Part shown: piece by piece, positions 17,801-27,100 of the stretch
Layout: every line of letters starts with the position of its first letter
Numbering within the stretch: position 1 is the stretch's first letter
Assembly: GCA_009909065.1 (NCBI GenBank)
Contig: JAAANZ010000027.1
Span: 1-64,000 of the forward strand
Direction: 5' to 3'
DNA length: 64,000 nucleotides
Source: Alphaproteobacteria bacterium
GTDB lineage: Bacteria > Pseudomonadota > Alphaproteobacteria > Caulobacterales > Hyphomonadaceae
Position numbers and translations under genes: made by a program
The notes under the pieces: generated by a model
Databases searched by the model: none
What the model saw: only the letters and a program-made list of their open reading frames with translations
Told to the model about the DNA's origin: nothing

Positions 17801-18490
17801 ATGCGTTTTCGCCCTCTGCCCTGGCTGACCGTCTTCACCCTGATCGGGCTGTCCATCCTGTTATGGCTCGGCCACTGGCAATATGGCCGCTTCCAGGACA
17901 AGCTGACAGGGGATGTGGCCCCGGGCATCCCGGCCGAGCCGGTCAGCATCGCGCTTGAAACCGGGGCCGGCCGGCCGGTGCAATCGGTCTATGGCATTGC
18001 TGATGGCGAGGCGATCTGGCGCCACTACCTGCCCGGCCGGACCGTGCAGACGGGCGAGCGTGTCATGGCCATGATCGCGGCGAGTGGTGGGCCGCGTCCG
18101 CGCCTCCCCGACACGCTGCCCGAGCGGGTCGATTATGAGGCCGCACGGATTTTCGAACGCTCGACATCGCGCCCGAGCCCGCGCAACCGCCCTGAGGAAA
18201 ATACCTGGTATGTCTTTGACGCCGCGGGAATGCTGGCGCGCTGGGGAATCGAGGCGGACGCCGTCCCGGTCGCCGAGCCGGTCGAGATGCGTGTCACCTC
18301 CGCGGCCGATCCCAGCCGTACGCGCGTGACGGAGAATCCTTATGCGGCGCCCGAGCCGATCGACCCTTTGCCGCCGCAACGTCATTTCGGCTATGCTCTG
18401 ACATGGTGGGGTCTCGCACTGGCCCTGCTGGGAGTCTATTTCGCCTATCACCGCTCACGCGGGCGGCTGAGTTTCGGGAGCCGGCGTTGA
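17801..18490 (+). CDS. SURF1-family oxidase assembly protein
   Basis: A 229-residue SURF1 protein: an N-terminal helix ending LLWLGHWQYGRFQDK, a periplasmic domain, and a C-terminal helix in RHFGYALTWWGLALALLGVYF, the family's two-helix layout. SURF1 helps insert haem A into subunit I. The stop overlaps the TTG start of thrC (TTGA), so the last oxidase gene is translationally fused to amino acid biosynthesis. Confidence 0.92.
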   Translation: MRFRPLPWLTVFTLIGLSILLWLGHWQYGRFQDKLTGDVAPGIPAEPVSIALETGAGRPVQSVYGIADGEAIWRHYLPGRTVQTGERVMAMIAASGGPRPRLPDTLPERVDYEAARIFERSTSRPSPRNRPEENTWYVFDAAGMLARWGIEADAVPVAEPVEMRVTSAADPSRTRVTENPYAAPEPIDPLPPQRHFGYALTWWGLALALLGVYFAYHRSRGRLSFGSRR

Positions 18491-19869
18491 AATACATCTC
18501 GACACGCGGCGGCGGGGCGCCCGTGGATTTCCTTGAGGCCTGTCTTGCCGGGCTGGCGCCCGATGGCGGGCTTTTCGTGCCGGAAACCTATCCGAAGATC
18601 GCTCCGCCGGCGCCCGGCGAGACCTATGTCGACACCGCCGCGCGCATCCTCGGCGCGTTTGCTGGCGACAGTCTCGGCGAGACGGACATGTTGCGCCTGT
18701 GCACGAAGGCCTATGAAGGCTTTGCCCATCGCCTTGTTGCGCCGCTGGTCGAGGTCGGGCCCGGGCGCTGGATGATGCAGCTGCATGAAGGCCCGACCCT
18801 GGCCTTCAAGGATGTGGCGATGCAGTTCATCGCCCGGCTCTATGACCATGCGCTTGCCGCGCGCGGCGAGACGATGACCATTGTCTGCGCCACCAGCGGT
18901 GACACGGGCGGGGCGGCGGCCGCCGCCTTTGCCGGGCTGGAGCGGGTGCGGCTGGTCATCCTGCATCCCCATGAGCGCATTTCGCCGGTCCAGCGCCTGT
19001 TCATGACCACGACGGGCGCGCCCAATGTCACGAATCTCGCGGTCGAGGGTGATTTCGACGCCTGCCAGGCCATGGTCAAGCAGATGTTTGCCGACCGTGA
19101 ATTCGCTGACCGGGTGCGCCTGTCCGGTGTGAACTCCATCAATTGGGCGCGGATCGCGGCCCAGTCGGTCTATTATGCCCGCGCGCAGGCGGCGCTGGGC
19201 GCCGGGCGGGCGCTGCAATTCATCGTGCCCAGCGGGAATATGGGCGACGCGCTGGCCGGTTACGTGGCCGCGCGCTGCGGGCTGTTGGACGGGTTCGAGC
19301 TTGTCTGCGCCGTCAATGACAACCGCGCCCTGGCCGAGGCTCTGGAGGCGGGGCGAATGCGCCGCAGCCCGGCCGTGGCCACGCCGAGCCCTGCCATGGA
19401 CATCACCGTGCCGAGCAACCTGGAACGAGTGCTGTTCGAGGCGTCCGGGCGTGACAGCGACCTGGTGTCCGGGCTGTATGGCGCGTTTGCCCAGTCCGGC
19501 GAGGTGGCACTGCCCGAGCGGGTGCGCGGTCCCCTCGGCTGCATGGGACTGTCGGCCCGCAGCATCGATGCGGCGCGCACCCATGACGAAATCCGCCGGA
19601 GCGCGGCAGAGACCGGCTGGCTGGTCTGTCCGCATACCGCCGTCGGCATGGCCGCGGCGCGCGAGACGGCCCGTGAGGGGGTCACGCAGGTCGTCCTGGC
19701 GACAGCGCACGCGGCGAAATTTCCCGAGACGATCGAAGCGGCCACGGGCCGGCACCCGAACCTGCCGGAGCGCTGCGCGGCGCGCCTCGATTCGGGCGAA
19801 GTCTTCGAGCGGGTGCCAAGCGACCTGCCGGCGGTGCGCGATGCCGTCGAACGCGCCTCGGTGATTTGA
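18487..19869 (+). CDS. thrC: Threonine synthase
   Basis: A 460-residue PLP enzyme that makes L-threonine from O-phosphohomoserine. The PLP lysine is in EGPTLAFKDVAMQF, the phosphate loop in VCATSGDTGGAAAAA, and SGNMGDALAGYVA follows. Length fits the long bacterial class. The start is TTG 18487 giving MKYISTRGG, the conserved N-terminus; the frame is open to 18403 but that overlaps SURF1. It overlaps the acetyltransferase start by 1 bp (TGATG). Confidence 0.96.
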   Translation: MKYISTRGGGAPVDFLEACLAGLAPDGGLFVPETYPKIAPPAPGETYVDTAARILGAFAGDSLGETDMLRLCTKAYEGFAHRLVAPLVEVGPGRWMMQLHEGPTLAFKDVAMQFIARLYDHALAARGETMTIVCATSGDTGGAAAAAFAGLERVRLVILHPHERISPVQRLFMTTTGAPNVTNLAVEGDFDACQAMVKQMFADREFADRVRLSGVNSINWARIAAQSVYYARAQAALGAGRALQFIVPSGNMGDALAGYVAARCGLLDGFELVCAVNDNRALAEALEAGRMRRSPAVATPSPAMDITVPSNLERVLFEASGRDSDLVSGLYGAFAQSGEVALPERVRGPLGCMGLSARSIDAARTHDEIRRSAAETGWLVCPHTAVGMAAARETAREGVTQVVLATAHAAKFPETIEAATGRHPNLPERCAARLDSGEVFERVPSDLPAVRDAVERASVI

Positions 19870-20441
19870 TGACCCTGCCAGCGGCCGGCCAGACCCGTAT
19901 CGAGACCGGCCGCCTTGTCATACGCGCGCCCCAGCGCGGCGATTATGAGGCCTGGCGGTCCGTGCGGGCGCGCTCGCGCGGGCATCTGGAGCCCTGGGAG
20001 CCGCGCTGGCCGGCCGATGCGCTGAGCCGCGAGGACTGGGCCCGGCGGCTTAAGGCCTGGCGATCCGGCTGGCGCAATGACCGGGCCTATGTCTTCCTGA
20101 TCTTTCCCCGGGAGGAGGCGGTGCTCCTGGGCGGGGCATCGGTGACGAATGTGCGGCGCGGATCGGCGGCCAGCGGGGTGATCGGCTATTGGCTGGGTGA
20201 GGCGGCGCTGGGCCAGGGTTATATGCGAGAGGCCGTGTCGGCTGTGTGCGAATGGTGTTTCAGTGTGCTGGGCCTGGAACGTCTCGAGGCGGCAACGCTC
20301 CCGGAAAACCAGCGCTCGCGACGCGTTCTGGAGGCGGCGGGGTTCACTGAGGAGGGGTTTGCGCGCGGTTACCTCGAAATCGCCGGACGCCGGCGCGATC
20401 ATGTCGTCTACGGGCGCCTGGCAGGAGATGTTGTACGATGA
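19869..20441 (+). CDS. GNAT acetyltransferase, RimJ/RimL type
   Basis: A 190-residue N-acetyltransferase. The start TGRLVIRAPQRGDYEAW, the acetyl-CoA loop GYWLGEAALGQGYMREAV and the end ATLPENQRSRRVLEAAGF are typical of RimJ/RimL enzymes that modify protein N-termini or small amines. The actual substrate cannot be told. It is coupled to thrC in front and to the EAL gene behind (ATGA). Confidence 0.9.
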   Translation: MTLPAAGQTRIETGRLVIRAPQRGDYEAWRSVRARSRGHLEPWEPRWPADALSREDWARRLKAWRSGWRNDRAYVFLIFPREEAVLLGGASVTNVRRGSAASGVIGYWLGEAALGQGYMREAVSAVCEWCFSVLGLERLEAATLPENQRSRRVLEAAGFTEEGFARGYLEIAGRRRDHVVYGRLAGDVVR

Positions 20442-21475
20442 TGGACGATCACGCTCATCAGGCCTGCGAGGGCCGGTGGACCTGGGATGCGCGCCTGCGC
20501 CGGCTGAACATGGAGGTGCCGCCCGGCTCACCGGTCCGCGATCTCAAGGGAAGCTGGTCGCCCGAGGGGCTGGCCAGTCTGATCGACGGCCTAAGCCGCC
20601 AACGCCTGATCCGCAGTTTCGATGGGGGCGATGTCAGCGTGAATTGTGCCCTGCGCCTGTCGGACGGACGGCGGGTGCAGCTGGTCGGCGCCTTCCTGAG
20701 TGCCGGCGAGGCGCAGGGACTCCTGCTTTCCGACGAGGCAGTCGAGGCCGCCAGGGGCGAGCATGATCCCGGACCCGAACTGGATCCGGTCTACCAGCCG
20801 ATCCTGGCGCTCTCGCCCGGTCAGCCCATTGTCGGCTTCGAGGCACTGGCCCGCTGGCGCGGTGAAGTGACCGGTCGTTTCGATGATGACGGCCTGGCGC
20901 TGAACATGCTGCTCAAGGCGGCCGATGCGCTCTCGGCCTGGCAGCGCGAAACCGGGCGCGCCGACCTGTTCGTGCATGTCAACCTGACCGGGCGGGACCT
21001 CGAAGAACCCGGCCTGCCGGACCTGATCGCCACGCTGATCGACGGTCATGGCCTGGCGCCCGGCGCGCTGAAGGTCGAACTGACCGAACAGGCCGCGCTG
21101 CGCGACGCCGATTCCGCCCTGAATGCCGCCCACCGGATAAAGGCGGCCGGAGCGGGCCTCGTGCTCGATGATTTCGGAACCGGCCATTCCTCCTTTGCCT
21201 GGCTGGCAGACCTGCCGGCCGACGGCGTCAAGATCGACCATGCGCTGACCTGCCGGGCCGGCGAGCCGCGCACGCGCGCCATCCTCGAATCGGTCACCGC
21301 GCTGGGACACAGGCTGGGCATGCGGGTGACCGCCGAGGGGGTCGAGATTGCCCGCGAAGCCGATCTGCTTGCCCGCATCGGGTTCGACCAGGTGCAGGGT
21401 TTCGCCTTCGGGCGGCCGGCCGGGTTGCGCCGCTCCAGCGAGCGGCTGGCAGACCGCTCAGGCGCTGCCGGATGA
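20438..21475 (+). CDS. EAL-domain cyclic-di-GMP phosphodiesterase with PAS-like N-terminus
   Basis: A 345-residue protein. Residues 11-100 look PAS-like (GRWTWDARLRRLN at the start); residues 115-335 form an EAL domain with EAL (135-137), Asn in HVNLTG (182), VELTE, LDDFGTG (244-249), VKID (Lys 265) and AEGVE, so the metal- and substrate-binding residues for hydrolysing cyclic-di-GMP are kept. There is no GGDEF domain and no transmembrane segment. It probably turns the second messenger over in response to a cytoplasmic signal. The last 18 bp overlap the 3' end of yqgE on the other strand. Confidence 0.9.
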   Translation: MMDDHAHQACEGRWTWDARLRRLNMEVPPGSPVRDLKGSWSPEGLASLIDGLSRQRLIRSFDGGDVSVNCALRLSDGRRVQLVGAFLSAGEAQGLLLSDEAVEAARGEHDPGPELDPVYQPILALSPGQPIVGFEALARWRGEVTGRFDDDGLALNMLLKAADALSAWQRETGRADLFVHVNLTGRDLEEPGLPDLIATLIDGHGLAPGALKVELTEQAALRDADSALNAAHRIKAAGAGLVLDDFGTGHSSFAWLADLPADGVKIDHALTCRAGEPRTRAILESVTALGHRLGMRVTAEGVEIAREADLLARIGFDQVQGFAFGRPAGLRRSSERLADRSGAAG

Positions 21476-22018
21476 AGATTGCAGCCGCCCGGACGAGACC
21501 CCGATCGCATCCAGGGCGCGTTCCCATTTCATCTCGTGATCGCCGCCATAGATCAGTGCCGGCTCCGCAGAGCCGATGAGCCAGGCATTCTCTCGCAGTT
21601 CGAGTTCGAGCTGGCCGGGGCCCCAGCCGGAATAGCCCAGGGCCAGCGCGGCGCGCTCGGGCGCCTCGTCGGTGGCAATCGCATGCAGAACGTCGCGTGT
21701 GGCGGTCAGATAGATATCCCCGGTCACGTCCATGGTCGCGCCTTCGCAATAATAGTCGCCGCCATGCAGCACGAAGCCGCGATCGGTGCCGACCGGCCCG
21801 CCATCGAGAACGTCACTGTCGGGAACGGTGATCGTCATGGGGATTTCGAGCTGGTCCAGCAGGTCGGGCAGTTTCAGCCCCTCCATGGGCTTGTTGAGCA
21901 CGAGACCCATGGCGAATTCGTCGGTATGGGCGCAGACCAGCACCACGGCGCGGGAAAAGCGCTGGTCTCCGATACTCGGCATGGCGATGAGCAATTGCCC
22001 TGTGAGGCTGGTATCCAT
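21458..22018 (-). CDS. YqgE/AlgH family protein
   Basis: A 186-residue UPF0301 (YqgE/AlgH) protein, recognised by LTGQLLIAMPSIGDQRFSRA, GLVLNKPM, GGPVGTDRGFVLH and LGYSGWGPGQLE. The family is conserved but its biochemistry is unresolved; in pseudomonads it affects alginate transcription. It converges on the EAL gene with an 18-bp 3' overlap. Confidence 0.93.
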   Translation of the reverse strand: MDTSLTGQLLIAMPSIGDQRFSRAVVLVCAHTDEFAMGLVLNKPMEGLKLPDLLDQLEIPMTITVPDSDVLDGGPVGTDRGFVLHGGDYYCEGATMDVTGDIYLTATRDVLHAIATDEAPERAALALGYSGWGPGQLELELRENAWLIGSAEPALIYGGDHEMKWERALDAIGVSSGRLQSSSGSA

Positions 22019-22157
22019 GTCCGGCTCCGGCTCTCATTTGCGTTCCCGAAAGGCTGTGCCAAACGGGGCGGTTTGGCAAGAGCGCCGCGACCCCGTTGCC
22101 AGACATGGCCGGGCACGCCATCTTGAAAGCCGATCGCAACACAGGAGGATATGCGAG

Positions 22158-22640
22158 ATGCCCATCCAGCCCGGAGACAAGCTGCCCGAAGCCACCTTCA
22201 TGGAAATGACGGCCGACGGTCCGCAGCCGCGTTCCAGCGACGAGATCTTTTCCGGCCGGACCGTGGCGCTTTTCGCCGTGCCCGGCGCGTTCACGCCGAC
22301 CTGTTCGGCCAAGCACCTGCCGGGCTTTGTCGACAAGGAAGGCGAGCTGAAGGCCCGGGGAGTGGACGATATCGTCTGCACCGCTGTCAATGACGTTTTC
22401 GTCATGGGCGCCTGGGGCGAGCAGGCCGGGGCCGACGGCAAGGTGCGGATGCTGGCCGACGGCAATGGCGACTTTGCCAGCGCGCTGGGCCTCGAGTTCG
22501 ACGGCACGCGACTGGGCATGGGCAAGCGTTCGCAGCGCTATTCCATGATCGTCAAGGATGGCGTTGTCAGCGAGGTGAATGTCGAGGACGGACCGGAATT
22601 CAAGGTCTCCAGCGCCGATTACATGCTCGGCCAGCTGTGA
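22158..22640 (+). CDS. Peroxiredoxin, Prx5/AhpE-like
   Basis: A 160-residue atypical peroxiredoxin that reduces hydrogen peroxide and organic peroxides. The peroxidatic Cys 49 is in VPGAFTPTCSAKHLPGF, and the YSMIVKDGVV strand near the end is conserved. It starts at ATG 22158 with aggagga 8 bases upstream. It is a stand-alone gene that probably draws electrons from glutaredoxin or thioredoxin. Confidence 0.94.
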   Translation: MPIQPGDKLPEATFMEMTADGPQPRSSDEIFSGRTVALFAVPGAFTPTCSAKHLPGFVDKEGELKARGVDDIVCTAVNDVFVMGAWGEQAGADGKVRMLADGNGDFASALGLEFDGTRLGMGKRSQRYSMIVKDGVVSEVNVEDGPEFKVSSADYMLGQL

Positions 22641-22760
22641 CCCGGCGCGGCAATCGCCGGGGCCGGCTCCACGGGCCGGAACAGGCGGTGCGGGCCCCGG
22701 CTTGACGCTTGCGGTGACCATACGCACTCTCGCGCGCCATCAGACAGCGGCGAGAGTATC

Positions 22761-23873
22761 ATGGACAGCGCATCGCGTACCGGCATCTGGATCATCGCCA
22801 CCGGCGTCATCATCGCGCTGCTTTATCTCGGCCGGTCGATCCTGGCGCCCTTCGCGCTGGCGGTTTTCCTGTTCCTGATCATCGAGGGCTTTGCCACCAG
22901 CATTGCCGAGCGCGTGCGCCAGGTAAGCCTTGGCTGGGCCCGCGCGGTGGCGATCCTTGTCGTGCTCAGCGGGTTCATCGCCTTCGTGGCCATGATGGCG
23001 CAGGGAATCGCCCAGTTCGGGGGCAGTCATTCGGCTGATTATGAACGCCGGATCAATCAGTTGATCGGTGATGCCTATGGCGCTTTCGGAATGGAGAATG
23101 CCCCGACCCTGACCGAGCTGATGTTCAATGAGCGCGGGCAGCGTTTTGCCGGCATGATCGCCAATGAAGTGGGCGAATTGTCGAGCGACCTTGTCCTGAT
23201 CGTGATCTATATCGCGTTCCTGTTCCTCGCGCAGGCCAACTGGTCGCGAAAGCTCGACCGGATCTTTGTCGGCCGCGAGCGGCGCAGCCGGGTGCGTGAG
23301 GTCGGGGATGCCGCGCGTCGGGGGATCGAGACCTATCTGTGGACCCAGACCGTGATTTCCGCGATGATCACGCTGCTGACCTATGGATCCCTGCGGCTTC
23401 TGGGCGCCGAGAATGCGCTCTTCCTGTCGGCGCTGATCTTCGTGCTCAACTATATCCCGACCCTTGGCTCCATTGTCGCCGCGCTGGTGCCGCCCCTGTT
23501 TGCCCTGGTCCAGCCGGACCTGCCCGCCTGGCTGCCGGCGCAGCCGCCCCGCGACAGTTATCTGTTCGCGGCGATCGTTTTCGGCGTGGTCAGCTTCTGG
23601 CAGTTCGCCATCGGCAATTTCGTGCAGCCGCGCATGATGGGCGAATCGCTCAATCTCTCCGCGCTCGTTGTGCTCCTGTCTCTGGCAATCTGGGGCGCGA
23701 TCTGGGGCATTCCGGGCATGTTCCTGTCAGCACCGCTCACCGTCCTGATCATGATCCTGTGTGCGCAGTCGAAATCCACGCGTTGGGTTTCGATCCTGCT
23801 GTCATCCAATGGCCGGCCCAAATTCGGCGCCCCGCCCGCCGGACGAGCCCGCAGCGCCGAGGCGGCAAAGTGA
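22761..23873 (+). CDS. AI-2E family transporter
   Basis: A 370-residue membrane protein of the AI-2E (YdiK/PerM/TqsA) family, with about eight helices. Visible marks are YLGRSILAPFALAVFLFLI at the start, the soluble linker with RRGIETYLWTQTVISAM, and LNYIPTLGSIVAALVPPLFAL, the signature re-entrant region. Members export AI-2 or act as Na+/H+ antiporters; the substrate here is unknown. Confidence 0.9.
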   Translation: MDSASRTGIWIIATGVIIALLYLGRSILAPFALAVFLFLIIEGFATSIAERVRQVSLGWARAVAILVVLSGFIAFVAMMAQGIAQFGGSHSADYERRINQLIGDAYGAFGMENAPTLTELMFNERGQRFAGMIANEVGELSSDLVLIVIYIAFLFLAQANWSRKLDRIFVGRERRSRVREVGDAARRGIETYLWTQTVISAMITLLTYGSLRLLGAENALFLSALIFVLNYIPTLGSIVAALVPPLFALVQPDLPAWLPAQPPRDSYLFAAIVFGVVSFWQFAIGNFVQPRMMGESLNLSALVVLLSLAIWGAIWGIPGMFLSAPLTVLIMILCAQSKSTRWVSILLSSNGRPKFGAPPAGRARSAEAAK

Positions 23874-24187
23874 GCGATTGACTGCTATTTCCGCCTGCGA
23901 CTCAACAGATTGTCACTTGCATACCTGAAGCAAATCATACATAGGCCTACCTCGAAGATTTCGTGACGCCCCGCGGCGTCGCGTAACAAGACAGGCCTCC
24001 GCGTGCGTCCCCCCACCCAGCCTGCGATGGGGCCTGTACCCGGGCCCGCTGGACACGTCCCCGTCCGGCGGGCCCATTTATGCTCTTGGCTCTTGCAGCC
24101 ATCACATCTCGGTCAGCGCAGTTGAATTGTCCCGGGTCGGCATGAGGGCTAGGATGACGCGAAACGTGTTCAATCCAGGATGACCTG
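23874..24187. other. Intergenic region with two GC-rich hairpins
   Basis: This 314-bp stretch has no gene-like frame. It holds a hairpin at 23963-23982 (gacgcc/ggcgtc core, loop ccgc) and a larger one at 24042-24075. An AT-rich patch near 23905-23945 may carry the promoter of the glutamate dehydrogenase gene, but no clear -35/-10 pair can be named. Confidence 0.5.
24042..24075 (+). terminator. Long hairpin upstream of glutamate dehydrogenase
   Basis: gggcccgctgga (24042-24053) pairs with tccggcgggccc (24064-24075) with one G-U pair and a 10-base loop, followed by atttatgct. It could end the AI-2E transcript about 170 bases after its stop, or form in the leader of the following gene. Confidence 0.45.
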
Positions 24188-27100
24188 ATGTCAGCGGACG
24201 ATCTCGCGGCGGTGAGCCCGAAGCAGCAACTTTTTGCCCAATTCTCCCAGGAAGCCGGAAACGGCGATGTCAGCGGGCTGTCGTCCGGGGATATCGAGGC
24301 CCTTGCCGGGACGCTCTGGGCATTTGTCGAGGGTGGCGGACATGATGAGGGCGCGCAGGTGCGTGTGCGCCTGGCCGTGGGCGAGGGCGGTCGGAAGATG
24401 GGTCGCTCCGTGCTCGAGGCGGTCGGCCCGGACATGCCTTTCCTGGTCGATTCGCTGCTCAATGAATGCTCGGCGCAGGGGCTGGAAGTGCTGACCCTGT
24501 TCCACCCGATCCTGGAACTGGATGACGGCCGGCGCCTGTCCACGATACAGATCCACCTGCCGCTGCTCGCGGAGGCCGAAACGGAGGATCTGGCCGCCGG
24601 CGCGCGGGCGACACTGTCCGATGTGGCGCTGGCGGTATCCGATTTTCACGCCATGCGCGAAGCCATGTCGGATGAGATCCAGCGCCTGGCGGGCGAAAAG
24701 CACATCGATGAGACCCGCCGCCAGGATGGTGTCGATTTTCTCGAATGGCTCGAGTCGGAGCATTTCGTCTTTCTCGGCAAGCGCACCTATGAATTCGTGC
24801 GCGACAGCGAGGGGAATGTTCTGCCCGAGGAGCCGGAAATGGTCGAGGGCTCCAATCTCGGCCTGCTTCGCAACGAGGATCTCAATGTCCTCAACCGGTC
24901 CAGTGAGCCGACGGTGCTCACGCCGGAAATCGGGGCCTTCCTGCAGCGACCGGACCCCCTGATTATCGCCAAGTCGACAATGATCAGCCGTGTGCACCGG
25001 CGGGTGAACGCCGATTATGTCGGCATCAAGCATTATGACGAGGCCGGCCGGGTGAGCGGCGAGACGCGCTTCCTGGGCCTGTTCACGGCCGACGCCTATG
25101 ACGAGACGGCGCGATCGATCCCGCTGATCCGCCGGCGGGTGCGCGAGGTGATAGAAGCCTCGGGCGCCAATCGCGGCGGGCATAGCGAAAAGGCGCTCGC
25201 CAACCTGCTCGAGACCTGGCCGCGCGACGAGCTCCTGCAGACCGACAGCGAGACGCTGACCCCGATGCTGCTTTCCGCGCTGCACCTGATCGGCCGGCCG
25301 CGCACGCGCCTGTTCCTGCGTTTTGACGAGTTCGACCGCTTCGTCACCGCCATCGTTTTCGTGCCGCGCGAGGCCTATGATACGCAGCTGCGTTTGCGGA
25401 TCACGCGGATCCTGGAAGACGCTTTCGATGGCGAGGTGACGGATTTCAAGCCGCGCTTCGATTCCGGACCGCTGGCGCGTGTCACCTATCATGTGCGCCT
25501 GTCGACCGGTCATCCCGTTCCCGATTCCGCGGCGCTGGAGTCCGAGATTGTCGCTGCGGCGCGCACCTGGGACGAGGCTTTCCGGGAGGCCATTGCCCAT
25601 TCCGGGCTGGATGAGGACGCGGCCGCAGGGGCCTTGTGCTTTCGCGGGGCTTTCAATGCCGCCTATCGCGAGGCGTTCGAGCCGTCCGAGGCGATCGAGG
25701 ATGTCCGCCAGATTGCCCGGCTCAGCGATACCTGGCCCGTGCGTCTGAGGGCCTACCGCCTCGATAATGACGGCGACCATGTGATTCGCGCCAAGATCTA
25801 TACGCGCAAGGGCTCGATCCCGCTGTCGCAATGCGTGCCCGTCTTCGAGCATATGGGCCTGTTCGTGGAGTTCGAGACCGGCTATCCGGTCCGCCCTAAT
25901 GAAAAGCCCGTCGCGGATGCGCCCGACACCTACTGGGTTCATTCCCTGTCGATGCGCACGCGGGACGGCACGGCCTTCGGGATCGATGCCATCTCGACCA
26001 AGTTCGAGGAAGCCTTCGTCGCGATCTGGCGCGGCCGGGCTGAGGATGACGGGTTCAACCGGCTGGTCTTGACGGCCGGGGCGAGCTGGCACGAGGCGGC
26101 GCTTGTCCGCGCGCTGGCGGCCTATCGCAAGCAGAGCGGCATGGACCCGGAGCGGCTGACACAGATCGAGGCGCTGAATGCCCATCCCGGCCTTACCCGC
26201 GCGATCCTGGACCTGTTTGCCGCGCGCTTCGATCCCGGCCTCGACATGGACTTGGAGGCCCGCCAGGCGCGCTGTAAGGAAATACGCGCCGAGATCGAGG
26301 CAAAGCTGGAAAATGTGGCCGCCCTGGACGATGACCGGGTGATCCGCCGGATCGCCGACCTCGTCATGGCCTTGCAGCGCACGAATTTCTACCAGACCAC
26401 TGCCGATGGAGGACGGCGCGAGTCCGTCTCCTTCAAGATCGCCAGCGGCGAGGTCGAGGAATTGCCCGACCCGAAACCCTATCGCGAGATCTTCATGGCA
26501 AGCCCGCGGGTCGAGGGGGTGCATTGCCGTTTCGGCCCGGTCGCGCGCGGCGGGATCCGCTGGTCGGACCGGCGCGATGATTTCCGCACCGAGGTTCTCG
26601 GCCTGGTCAAGGCCCAGCAGGTGAAGAATGCTGTCATCGTGCCTGTGGGGTCAAAGGGGGGCTTCTTTCCCAAGCAGTTGCCGGTCCAGGGGACGCGCGA
26701 AGCGGTGCGCGATGCCGGCATCGCGGCCTATCGCCAGTTCATCACGAGCCTTCTGGACCTGACCGACAATCTCATTGATGGCGAAGTCCGGCCTCCGGAT
26801 GATACAGTTGTCTGGGACGCCGACGACCCCTATCTGGTCGTGGCCGCCGACAAGGGCACGGCGACGTTTTCCGACATTGCCAACGAGATCAGCGAGGCCC
26901 ATGGCTTCTGGCTGGGCGATGCCTTCGCCTCGGGCGGTTCGGCGGGTTATGACCACAAGAAGATGGGCATCACCGCGCGCGGTGCCTGGGAAGCGGTCAA
27001 GCGCCATTTCCGCGAAAAGGGCAAGGATATCCAGTCCGAGCCCTTCACCGTGATCGGTATCGGCGACATGGGCGGCGACGTGTTCGGCAATGGCATGCTG

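Noticed and set aside
23990-24080. Small stable RNA such as 4.5S or 6S RNA in the gap before glutamate dehydrogenase
   Set aside because: The conserved SRP loop sequence is absent and the stems do not form the long bulged rod of 6S RNA.
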